From Bacteroidales bacterium UBA2198 (GTDB taxonomy: Bacteria > Bacteroidota > Bacteroidia > Bacteroidales > VadinHA17): a stretch of 6,158 bases of DNA. The stretch is taken from assembly GCA_002328625.1 (NCBI GenBank), contig DCVC01000207.1, positions 1-6,158 of the forward strand, in the 5' to 3' direction. The notes under the pieces were generated by a model. The model was given only the letters and a program-made list of their open reading frames with translations. It was not told the origin of the DNA and ran no database searches. The translations under genes were made by a program, and so were the position numbers. Shown here piece by piece: positions 1-5,862 of this stretch. Positions within the stretch are counted from its first letter, which is position 1. Every line of letters begins with the position of its first letter.

Positions 1-597
1 CTTGATCCGGTGGAGGATGAAAAGATATGGGGAGCATGGCGCTGGTACAAGGAGATGGGTGGCGGCTTCACAACAGACTGGGGAGCACACATGTTCGACA
101 TAGCACAGTGGGGGCTCGGGATGGACAATAACGGACCTGTTGAAATTTCACCTATTGGCGATGGCACAGAATATATGACCTTCAAATACGAAAGCGGTGT
201 TGTGATGACTTCAGAACCTTTCGACGAAAAACTTACAAAAGGAGTTAAATTCTGGGGAGATAATGGTTGGATAGAAGTCTCCCGCGGATACTTCAATGCA
301 TCCGATCCTTCGTTCATTCCTCCTCCATCGGCCGATGATGATCCGAGTGTTCCTTATGAAACCAAGATTCCTCATCAGGTGAACTTCATTGAATCAGTAA
401 GATCACGCCAGGATCCTGTTGTACCTGTTGAGATCGGACACAGCAGTTGTACTGTATGTACGCTTGGTAATATAGCATGTGATCTCAAAAGAACCATCAG
501 ATGGAATCCGGAAACAGAAACGTTCATTGATGATCTTGATGGTGCCGCAACGAAACAGTTGCATTATGAATACCGCAGCCCATGGAAGCTTATATAG
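1..597 (+). CDS. Gfo/Idh/MocA family oxidoreductase, C-terminal part (5' end outside window)
   Basis: The reading frame is open from the first base to a TAG stop, giving 198 residues, and it continues to the left of the window. The in-frame ATG at position 22 or earlier GTG/ATG codons are internal, not real starts. Members of this family are NAD(P)-dependent sugar or inositol oxidoreductases with an N-terminal Rossmann domain (missing here) and a C-terminal alpha/beta substrate domain. The visible part shows the C-domain signature GGGFTTDWGAHMFDIAQW around residues 20-37. Its D26, H30 and D33 match the conserved D-x-G-x-H-x-x-D pattern that carries the likely catalytic His. The end, with an aromatic YRSPWKL stretch, resembles the long (about 430-450 residue) Bacteroidota members, which are often exported and act on sugars. 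Any signal peptide would lie outside the window. The substrate cannot be told from this half. Confidence 0.88.
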   Translation, partial: LDPVEDEKIWGAWRWYKEMGGGFTTDWGAHMFDIAQWGLGMDNNGPVEISPIGDGTEYMTFKYESGVVMTSEPFDEKLTKGVKFWGDNGWIEVSRGYFNASDPSFIPPPSADDDPSVPYETKIPHQVNFIESVRSRQDPVVPVEIGHSSCTVCTLGNIACDLKRTIRWNPETETFIDDLDGAATKQLHYEYRSPWKLI

Positions 598-662
598 TGT
601 TTTTATGCTGCTGAATACCATTAGAGTATAATCCCCTGATCACAAAAGAGGATGTAAAAAAG

Positions 663-690
663 AAGAGGCCGTTAATTTTTACGGCCTCTT
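663..690. terminator. bidirectional Rho-independent terminator
   Basis: A perfect 10-bp inverted repeat (AAGAGGCCGT at 663-672, ACGGCCTCTT at 681-690) encloses an 8-nt AT loop. On the plus strand the stem is followed by TTAATTTT. On the minus strand the other arm is followed by CTTTTTT (the A-run at 655-660). It sits between the stop of the oxidoreductase (597) and the stop of the cold-shock gene (714), which converge, so it can end both transcripts. The U-tract is better for the minus-strand transcript. Confidence 0.88.
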
Positions 691-713
691 TTAATTTTAA
701 TACGAGCAGAACG

Positions 714-911
714 TTATTCAATTTTTCTGACCTTAATTGCAACAGGTCCTTTCTCTCTCATCTCAACTTCAAACTCAACAGCCTGACCCGCTTCGAGTTC
801 AGTATGTGAAACTTCTAAACCAGATCGGTGAATAAAGATATCCTTTTGATCTTCTGTCTGCAGGAATCCATAGCCTTTTACCCTGTCATACCATTTAACA
901 GTACCTTTCAT
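714..911 (-). CDS. CspA-family cold-shock domain protein
   Basis: This 65-residue protein is a complete single cold-shock domain, close to the usual 65-70 residues, with no extension. The first strand carries GTVKWYD (3-9). RNP1 is KGYGFL (12-17) and RNP2 is DIFIH (24-28), the aromatic and basic surface that binds single-stranded RNA or DNA. The C-terminal KGPVAIKV stretch matches the KGPxAxNV strand of the family. Such proteins act in the cytoplasm as RNA chaperones or nucleic-acid-binding regulators; whether this copy is cold-induced cannot be seen. It lies 20 nt downstream of the RRM gene on the same strand, so the two are probably co-transcribed. AGGAAA overlaps the RRM stop codon but is about 16 nt from the ATG, too far for a normal Shine-Dalgarno. 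The hairpin at 663-690 ends the unit. Confidence 0.95.
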   Translation of the reverse strand: MKGTVKWYDRVKGYGFLQTEDQKDIFIHRSGLEVSHTELEAGQAVEFEVEMREKGPVAIKVRKIE

Positions 912-931
912 AGTCTTAGATTTTTTGTTTC

Positions 932-1249
932 CTACCTGTAATTGTCCCTTCTGTTTCCACCACCTCTGCGGTCGCTATCTCCACCTCTGAAATTACTTCT
1001 TCTGTCACTCCTTTCAATTGACTCGTTAACAATAATATTTCTGCCTTGTACTTCAGCACCATTGAGTTCTTCAATAGCCTTTTTGGCTTCAGCTTCGTTA
1101 GGCATCTCAACGAAACCAAAACCTTTACTTTTCCCAGAGTACTTGTCGATAATGATTTTTGCTGATGCAACTTCGCCATACTCTTCAAAGATTTCTCTTA
1201 ATTCTGCTTCATTCATTTTGAAATGAAGACTTCCTACATAAATGTTCAT
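932..1249 (-). CDS. RRM-domain RNA-binding protein with Gly/Arg-rich tail
   Basis: The protein has 105 residues: one RNA recognition motif (about 1-79), then a short basic, disordered tail. RNP2 is IYVGSL (3-8) and RNP1 is KGFGFVEM (42-49), with the aromatic residues Y4, F44 and F46 that stack on RNA bases all present. The helix LREIFEEYGEV (17-27) and the strand GRNIIVNES (69-77) complete the beta-alpha-beta-beta-alpha-beta fold. The tail (80-105) is rich in R, G, D and N with RGG/RRGGG stretches, like eukaryotic glycine-rich RNA-binding proteins and the small cyanobacterial and Bacteroidota RRM proteins. The expected role is cytoplasmic single-stranded RNA binding; the target is unknown. 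It is the first gene of a two-gene unit with the downstream csp-like gene. The ATG is chosen because RNP2 begins at residue 3 and no upstream start would fit; there is no Shine-Dalgarno, only an AT-rich leader. Confidence 0.95.
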   Translation of the reverse strand: MNIYVGSLHFKMNEAELREIFEEYGEVASAKIIIDKYSGKSKGFGFVEMPNEAEAKKAIEELNGAEVQGRNIIVNESIERSDRRSNFRGGDSDRRGGGNRRDNYR

Positions 1250-1278
1250 AATTCAATAATTAAAATTTAATACAGTGA

Positions 1279-1310
1279 CAAAGGTCATACTAATTTTTGA
1301 AAACTAAAAA
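1279..1310 (-). promoter_or_regulatory. possible Bacteroidota promoter for the RRM-csp unit
   Basis: Reading the minus strand, GACCTTTG (1286 to 1279) matches the -7 consensus TAnnTTTG except for its first base. TTTT (1310 to 1307) stands in for the -33 TTTG after a 20-nt spacer. This would start transcription around 1273, giving a 5' leader of about 25 nt before the ATG at 1249. The position is right, but the match is imperfect in an AT-rich spacer, so confidence is low. Confidence 0.35.
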
Positions 1311-1484
1311 TAAATACGCATAATATAGTGAATTTTAATGGCTTTTTGCATAATTGCATCATTCTGGTTATTATATTTCACTCTTTCTTTATAAGACCCT
1401 CTTCTTCGGTTAAACCGTATTCTTTTAGCATATAACATAAAAGTCTGATTTTTGTTTTCTAACTCCCTTATAATAAATAATACA

Positions 1485-2264
1485 TCATCCTGCCTTCCTG
1501 TTCCTGATGTAAATATGTTTTATCCCGCTTTGTCCCGAATCTCTTTCATCGATCTCAAATTCAAGCGATTTAATGAAGGGCTTAAGTTTGGCAAATCCAA
1601 AATTCCGTGAATCAAAATCAGGCTGTTTTTTCAGTATGAGGTTTCCGACATCACCCAGGTATGCCCACCCATTCTCATCGGCAAGATCTGTTATTGAGGA
1701 TGCGATCAGTCTTTTTGCCCTCTTAATTTGCCCCTGAAGATCACTTTCATCGGTCTTGAACTTTGACTTTCCGGGCTTCCCTCCCTTTTTTTTAGGGATT
1801 GGTATTTCAGTTGCTATATTGGATGAATTAATAATTTCAAGATAAATGAATTTGTCACATGCAACAATAAAAGGAGATGGGGTTTTTCGTTCACCTATTC
1901 CAATAACCCTCATACCGGCTTCCCTCAGCCTGGTGGCCAGGCGCGTGAAATCACTGTCGCTCGATACCAGGCAGAAACCATCCACTTTACCTGAATAAAG
2001 AATATCCATCGCGTCTATTATCATTGCGGAGTCGGTAGAATTCTTACCTTTTGTATAACTGTATTGCTGTACCGGAGTGATTGCATTTTCCAGTAGCACA
2101 GATTTCCAGCCGGCAACGGTCGGCTGTGTCCAGTCACCATAGATCCTCTTAAAGGTGGGAGTCCCATATTTTGCTATCTCTTCAAGCATCCCTTTTACAT
2201 TACTGAATGGGATATTGTCAGCATCAATCAGAACAGCCAGTCTTAAATCGTTCAACGTTTGCAT
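1485..2264 (-). CDS. NYN-domain (PIN-like) protein with C-terminal OST-HTH/LOTUS-like domain
   Basis: The protein has 259 residues. Residues about 7-145 form a NYN domain of the LabA-like type, a PIN/FLAP-related ribonuclease fold. The acidic sites expected for divalent metal are present: LIDADN (12-17, D14 and D16), NSTDSAMIIDAMD (75-87, with D78), and SSDSDF (101-106, D103 and D105). A Lys-rich linker (158-170) leads to a second domain at about 176-256. Its pattern W200-x-x-LG, PDFDSRNFGFAKL (215-227) and a final HIYIRN strand resembles the OST-HTH/LOTUS winged-helix RNA-binding domain. The inferred role is binding and possibly cleaving RNA in the cytoplasm; the substrate is not known, and many bacterial members are uncharacterised. 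There is no signal peptide. The gene is monocistronic as far as visible, 235 nt upstream of the RRM gene on the same strand, and diverges from the SDR gene. No clear Shine-Dalgarno or -7 element precedes the ATG. Confidence 0.9.
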   Translation of the reverse strand: MQTLNDLRLAVLIDADNIPFSNVKGMLEEIAKYGTPTFKRIYGDWTQPTVAGWKSVLLENAITPVQQYSYTKGKNSTDSAMIIDAMDILYSGKVDGFCLVSSDSDFTRLATRLREAGMRVIGIGERKTPSPFIVACDKFIYLEIINSSNIATEIPIPKKKGGKPGKSKFKTDESDLQGQIKRAKRLIASSITDLADENGWAYLGDVGNLILKKQPDFDSRNFGFAKLKPFIKSLEFEIDERDSGQSGIKHIYIRNRKAG

Positions 2265-2473
2265 ACTTAAATAGATATTATATTATGTATGCAATTTACA
2301 TTTTTTAAAGTAAAGTTTTTGAGAATCAATTACTTTTTTGTATCTTAGTAAAAATGGCTTCAATAATCTATATAACCATCCCGGCCCGTGGTTATTTATA
2401 TATTAATAAGAAATTTTCGGCTTTCATTTCAACAATTTCAATCTGTATTTAGTTCTGATAAAAATATATAACC

Positions 2474-2480
2474 GAAAGGG
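2474..2480 (+). promoter_or_regulatory. Shine-Dalgarno-like GAAAGGG before the SDR gene
   Basis: GAAAGGG lies 11 nt before the ATG at 2492 and 8 nt before an in-frame TTG at 2489. It is the only purine-rich Shine-Dalgarno-like site in front of a gene in this window. Its spacing slightly favours the TTG, but an ATG directly after it, opening with the canonical MKVFITGGTGFIG, makes the ATG the better choice; the difference is one residue. Confidence 0.45.
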
Positions 2481-2491
2481 ATATTATATTG

Positions 2492-3478
2492 ATGAAAGTA
2501 TTTATCACCGGGGGAACCGGATTCATAGGCAGCAAACTTACAGAAAAACTGGTTTCTGAAAACCACAATGTTGTTCTTCTTCTTCGCAATCCTGATAAAG
2601 CAGGTTACCTTAAAGATGAAAGAGTTGAATTTGTTGAAGGGGATCTTCAGAAGAGGGATGCCTTATTAAATGGTATGGCAGGCTGTGATTGGGTTTTCCA
2701 TCTGGCTGCATTTACAAAGCCCTGGTCCGGAGATCCTTCATTGTCATTTCAAACAAATGTCACCGGAACTGTCAATGTTCTGGAAGCAGCGATTAAAAAC
2801 AGAGTGGACAAAGTAATCTTTACTTCATCTGCAGGTACAATGAGTTATTCACGGGATGGCAAACCGGTTAACGAGATGACCAATCCTGAGCCGGTGTATC
2901 ATACTTCATATGAAAAGACAAAGGCTGAAGCTGAAAAGGTTGCAATAGAATACAGCAGAAAAGGACTTCATGTTGTTATTGTAAACCCGACAAGAGTTTT
3001 TGGTCCGGGCAGACTTACAAAGAGTAACTCATTAACTAAGGTTATCAAATGGTACAATTCAGGTTTCTGGAGAATAATACCTGGTGACGGCAGTTGCATG
3101 GGTAACTATGCTTATATTGAGGATATCATAGAAGGCCATTTACTTGCAGCTTATTCTGGACGAAGCGGAGAACGTTATATTCTGGGAGGCGAGAATCTGT
3201 CATACAATGAACTTTTTACTTTAATTGCTGAGGCAGCTGAAAAAAACCGAAAGTTATTCCACATTTCTGAATCCCTTCTGATAAAAATTACAAGTCTGAA
3301 TTCAGGGATTACAAAGATTTTTGGAGTGCCTCCTTTAATAACCCGGGAATGGTTTGATAAATACATGCATAACTGGATTATGTCAAGTGGTAAAGCTATG
3401 GAAGAACTTGGCTATAAAATTACACCTTTTCTGACAGGCGTTTCTGCCACCCTTAAATGGCTTAATTCAAAATGCTGA
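2492..3478 (+). CDS. NAD(P)-dependent epimerase/dehydratase, extended SDR (dihydroflavonol-reductase/HpnA-like)
   Basis: The protein has 328 residues counted from ATG 2492, the usual size of extended short-chain dehydrogenases. The N-terminal Rossmann fold has the cofactor loop GGTGFIG (7-13), R32 after the second strand (a position that in this group often favours NADP), GDL (50-52, adenine contact) and HLAA (70-73). The active site is visible as TSSAGT (111-116) with Y140 and K144 in the YxxxK motif. NPTRVFGPG (165-173) follows, as in epimerases and dihydroflavonol-4-reductase-like enzymes. It most resembles the DFR/HpnA-like branch, which acts on sugar nucleotides, ketones or lipid-linked sugars; no hopanoid or polysaccharide genes are next to it, so the substrate is open. 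The protein is cytoplasmic with no signal peptide. It appears monocistronic: 227 nt from the divergent NYN gene and 290 nt from the next gene, with no strong terminator seen after the stop. Confidence 0.92.
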   Translation: MKVFITGGTGFIGSKLTEKLVSENHNVVLLLRNPDKAGYLKDERVEFVEGDLQKRDALLNGMAGCDWVFHLAAFTKPWSGDPSLSFQTNVTGTVNVLEAAIKNRVDKVIFTSSAGTMSYSRDGKPVNEMTNPEPVYHTSYEKTKAEAEKVAIEYSRKGLHVVIVNPTRVFGPGRLTKSNSLTKVIKWYNSGFWRIIPGDGSCMGNYAYIEDIIEGHLLAAYSGRSGERYILGGENLSYNELFTLIAEAAEKNRKLFHISESLLIKITSLNSGITKIFGVPPLITREWFDKYMHNWIMSSGKAMEELGYKITPFLTGVSATLKWLNSKC

Positions 3479-3692
3479 AAAAGATCTCTTGATTTTTACA
3501 TTCAGTTATCAAACTGTTTAGTGTGTTTTTAAGGTTTTAAAATTAAGCCCTAATGACTTTGTTAATTACAAATGCGTATCGGGAAACTTGAATAGATCAT
3601 TGTAAATCGCTTGAAAATAAGTGGATTTAAATGCATGATTACCGATAGTCATAATTACAGTGGCCGGTCTTGTTTAATGTTTGCCTGAAAAA
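3479..3692 (+). other. AT-rich spacer with no recognised gene
   Basis: This is the upstream part of the 290-nt spacer between the SDR and THX genes. I see only very short ORFs (about 12 codons), no tRNA-like fold and no strong terminator. The one small hairpin (CAGTT/AACTG, 3503-3516) has a 5-bp stem and lies before a T-run at 3526-3530. It could be a weak terminator of the SDR transcript, but this is not convincing. Confidence 0.4.
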
Positions 3693-3726
3693 ATTGACTA
3701 AAACCAACAGATTATTATTACATTTG
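3693..3726 (+). promoter_or_regulatory. Bacteroidota-type promoter for the THX gene
   Basis: TACATTTG (3719-3726) is an exact match to the Bacteroidota -7 element TAnnTTTG. ATTG (3693-3696) is a three-of-four match to the -33 TTTG, with a 22-nt spacer that is slightly long. Transcription would begin near 3731-3734, giving an AT-rich leader of about 36 nt before the ATG at 3769 with no Shine-Dalgarno, which is normal for well-expressed genes in this phylum. Confidence 0.65.
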
Positions 3727-3768
3727 ACGGACTTTTTGAGATCAGAAAAATTTTAAAACCTGAATACT

Positions 3769-4149
3769 ATGGGAAAAGGCGATAAGAAAACAAGAAGAGG
3801 TAAAATAATTCTCGGCACCTATGGTGTAAGACGCCGTCGTAAAAAAGCTGATAAACCTGAAATTAAGCCGGCAAAGGTTATAAAAGATAAGGAAATAAAA
3901 GATAAGAAACCTGTTAAAGAGTCAAAAGAAGTTCTCGATATTACGCCAGTCAAGGAAACTACCCCCGTTGCCAAAACAAAGACCACCAAAACAGGTACAG
4001 CCAGGAAAGCCAAACCGGCCTCAAAGCCTGACGAGGTGAAAGAGGTTAAAACTTCAGGCAAAAAAAGTACAGGGAAAGCTCCCAAAATCATTAAGGGAAA
4101 AAAGGAATTGAAGGAATCCGGACCTGAAAAGGAGAAAAAGACTAAATAG
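3769..4149 (+). CDS. 30S ribosomal protein THX homologue with a long Lys-rich C-terminal extension
   Basis: Residues 1-26 (beginning MGKGDKKTRRGKI, then GTYGVRRRRKK) closely match bTHX, the tiny basic protein that in Thermus sits in a cavity between RNA elements at the top of the 30S head. THX proteins are normally only about 25-45 residues. Here the frame continues for about 100 more residues with no hydrophobic core: K, P, T, E, A and S dominate, and 37 of 126 residues are Lys. The tail should be disordered and could bind RNA or DNA non-specifically, similar in composition to histone-H1-like bacterial tails. A 15-nt tandem duplication (3880-3894 and 3895-3909, 14 of 15 bases alike) encodes IKDKE-IKDKK (38-47), and PVKE recurs at 48 and 60. 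The ATG is fixed by the family's conserved first residues and by the promoter upstream. The THX assignment is firm; the role of the tail is unknown. Confidence 0.85.
   Translation: MGKGDKKTRRGKIILGTYGVRRRRKKADKPEIKPAKVIKDKEIKDKKPVKESKEVLDITPVKETTPVAKTKTTKTGTARKAKPASKPDEVKEVKTSGKKSTGKAPKIIKGKKELKESGPEKEKKTK
3880..3909 (+). repeat. two-copy 15-bp tandem repeat inside the THX tail
   Basis: The units ATAAAAGATAAGGAA and ATAAAAGATAAGAAA are adjacent, in frame and differ at one base. They encode the pentapeptides IKDKE and IKDKK. This suggests that the Lys-rich tail grew at least in part by short tandem duplication. Confidence 0.85.
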
Positions 4150-4151
4150 AT

Positions 4152-5744
4152 TTATTTTCTCACTATCAGCCAGTTGTAATCTTCCGGATCAACTATGGCA
4201 TTGATAATAACAGGCTCCCTTATCGAGAGAGCCTGTATTATAGCATCTCTCATCTTATCTTCTGATTCAGAATTGATAACCCTTACACCAAGGAAAGTAT
4301 CAGCTCCGAACATATCTCCAGAAAATAAAAGAGTTCCGTAAGGCGGCAGATTTTGCCAGGATTGTTTTACTTTTATAAGATTAAGCTCACTGTCGGATAT
4401 TACAACAATTATCACCGGAAGGTTGTATCTCCTTGCTGTAGCAATCTCTCCTGCAGTCATCAGGAATCCGCCATCACCGGTAATACAGATAACAGTTGAA
4501 TCAGGATCATTAATTTGCACTGCCAGAGCAGCAGGAATACCGAATCCCATTCCTGACCATCCATTAGTCATAATCAGATTTCTTTTTCCATGTGTCTTCC
4601 AGAATTGACCAATGAGATGCAGATGTGATCCCACATCTGCAGTAACAATTGAATCAGCCGGTATCTCTTCCTGCAATACTTTAAGAGCAGTGACCGGTCC
4701 AAAATGATTTGTGAAACCATTGAATACAGAAACCATTTCATCGCGGACCCCCTGGAGCAGACCTGATTCAAATACCAGTGAACCGGCAAGGAGATTATTC
4801 AGAATATCAAACCATTCTGCCGGAGCCCCAATATATTGTGCCAGTGAACCTCTTAAAGAAATATCAGCTTCTTTTCTGTCGAAATGAACAAGGGGAACAT
4901 CAGGCATCCATGATTCATAGTTGTATTCAACAGGATCGTATCCTAATCCGATAACCAGGTCGGTTTTTTCAAATATGTCCTCAAGATAATCGCTCAACGC
5001 GTGGAAGAGAACACCTGCATATGACTGATGATCCTCAGAGATAAGCCCTTTTGCCATAGGTGTTACGACAACAGGAATTTTATACCTGTTCAAAAAAACC
5101 ATGAGATCATCACCAATATTCTCTCTTGCTGCAGTAAGCCCTGCAGCAATTAAAGGCCTTCTTGATTTTTCAAGAAGGTCAGTTATTCTGTTAATATCAT
5201 TGCTCTGACTCCTTGTTTTTACTACTCTTTGAGGGACTGCTGCTTCAATTATTTCAAGTGTGGCAATATCCACCGGCAGCCCGATATGAACCGGACCGGG
5301 ATAATCCTCCTGGCAGATATGAATAGCAGAATTAATTACTTCGGCGGCATTAGCCCGGGTCATCCTGAATGTAGCTTTGGTTAATGGTTCAAAAAGCTTC
5401 TGATGATCAATATTCATCTGAGTGGTACGCCGGAGCATCTTATCATCCATTTCACTTGTCAGTACTATTACAGGTGAGCGGTCAAGCAGGGCGCCACCCA
5501 CCCCGGTGGAGATATTTGTCGCACCCGGTCCGTATGTTGCATGACAAACCCCGGGTATCCCTGTAAGTCTTCCTGATACCTCCGCCATATATCCTGCAGA
5601 AGCCTCATTTGAGACAAGAATAAACTCAATACCGGCAGCCCTGAAAGCTTCAAGATATGGTATCGATGGTCCGCCAGGAATGCCGAACACGTATTTGATG
5701 CCAGTGTTAATCAATTGGTTTGCAAGATATTCAGCAACTGTCAT
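4152..5744 (-). CDS. thiamine-diphosphate-dependent enzyme, acetolactate-synthase-like
   Basis: The protein has 530 residues with the three-domain layout of the ThDP decarboxylase/ALS family. The N-terminal PYR domain (about 1-165) holds the catalytic E47 (SNEASAGYMAE) and GPGATN (72-77). The central domain (about 185-325) contains PMAKGL (229-234) and GLGYDPVEYN (266-275), a segment much like that of catabolic acetolactate synthase (AlsS). The C-terminal PP domain has NGWSGMGFGIPAA (394-406) and the metal/diphosphate site GDG (423-425). The usual second half of that motif, NN, reads S450-D451; catabolic ALS enzymes tolerate Asp there, so activity is plausible. The likely chemistry is decarboxylation or carboligation of a 2-keto acid such as pyruvate. 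No regulatory subunit or ilv/bud gene is adjacent, so biosynthetic IlvB is unlikely, and the family also includes benzoylformate-decarboxylase and sulfopyruvate-decarboxylase types. The protein is cytoplasmic. The stop is 2 nt from the convergent THX stop. There is no Shine-Dalgarno. Confidence 0.87.
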   Translation of the reverse strand: MTVAEYLANQLINTGIKYVFGIPGGPSIPYLEAFRAAGIEFILVSNEASAGYMAEVSGRLTGIPGVCHATYGPGATNISTGVGGALLDRSPVIVLTSEMDDKMLRRTTQMNIDHQKLFEPLTKATFRMTRANAAEVINSAIHICQEDYPGPVHIGLPVDIATLEIIEAAVPQRVVKTRSQSNDINRITDLLEKSRRPLIAAGLTAARENIGDDLMVFLNRYKIPVVVTPMAKGLISEDHQSYAGVLFHALSDYLEDIFEKTDLVIGLGYDPVEYNYESWMPDVPLVHFDRKEADISLRGSLAQYIGAPAEWFDILNNLLAGSLVFESGLLQGVRDEMVSVFNGFTNHFGPVTALKVLQEEIPADSIVTADVGSHLHLIGQFWKTHGKRNLIMTNGWSGMGFGIPAALAVQINDPDSTVICITGDGGFLMTAGEIATARRYNLPVIIVVISDSELNLIKVKQSWQNLPPYGTLLFSGDMFGADTFLGVRVINSESEDKMRDAIIQALSIREPVIINAIVDPEDYNWLIVRK

Positions 5745-5766
5745 AATCAGATTATTGTTGTCAAAA

Positions 5767-5774
5767 CAAATCTA
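5767..5774 (-). promoter_or_regulatory. Bacteroidota -7 promoter element for the ThDP enzyme gene
   Basis: On the minus strand, TAGATTTG (5774 to 5767) is an exact TAnnTTTG match. It sits 22 nt before the ATG at 5744 and predicts a short leader of roughly 17 nt. No good TTTG is seen at the -33 position; the nearest (minus-strand TTTG at 5814-5811) is too far away. Confidence 0.5.
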
Positions 5775-5862
5775 TGAATTATATTGGTTTCATAACATGT
5801 CTGGGGAATTCAAATTCTGCTATTTTTAGCATTTTATTGTAAACAAGCAAATTCATTAGTAT

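Noticed and set aside
403..621. 72-codon minus-strand ORF
   Set aside because: It lies almost entirely antisense to the conserved oxidoreductase C-terminus and has no recognisable domain.
916..1188. 90-codon minus-strand ORF overlapping the RRM gene in another frame
   Set aside because: It shares the strand and nearly all its length with a clear RRM coding region, and its product is low-complexity Leu/Lys/Ser/Glu sequence without a recognisable motif.
942..1226. 94-codon plus-strand ORF, Leu/Ser/Pro-rich, membrane-protein-like
   Set aside because: It is antisense to the RRM gene; its hydrophobicity comes from reading Lys/Glu/Arg codons backwards.
1399..1419. Near-palindrome around CGGTTAAACCG in the NYN-RRM spacer as terminator or operator
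   Set aside because: The usable stem is only 3-5 bp with almost no loop, and there is no T-run next to it or second copy.
714..2264. Three minus-strand RNA-binding genes as one new RNA-processing system
   Set aside because: The NYN gene is separated by 235 nt with a candidate promoter in between. Only the RRM-csp pair is close enough to suggest co-transcription, and adjacency in one genome is not enough evidence.
2489..2491. TTG as start of the SDR gene
   Set aside because: The ATG immediately after gives the canonical SDR N-terminus; only one residue differs, although the GAAAGGG spacing fits the TTG slightly better.
3503..3516. Hairpin CAGTT/AACTG after the SDR gene as a terminator
   Set aside because: The stem is only 5 bp and AT-rich, and the T-run lies about 10 nt away from it, so it is too weak to call.
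3819..4091. 90-codon minus-strand hydrophobic ORF opposite the THX tail
   Set aside because: It is the reverse of Lys/Glu-rich codons, which always gives Leu/Phe/Val-rich sequence; it has no signal or promoter support.
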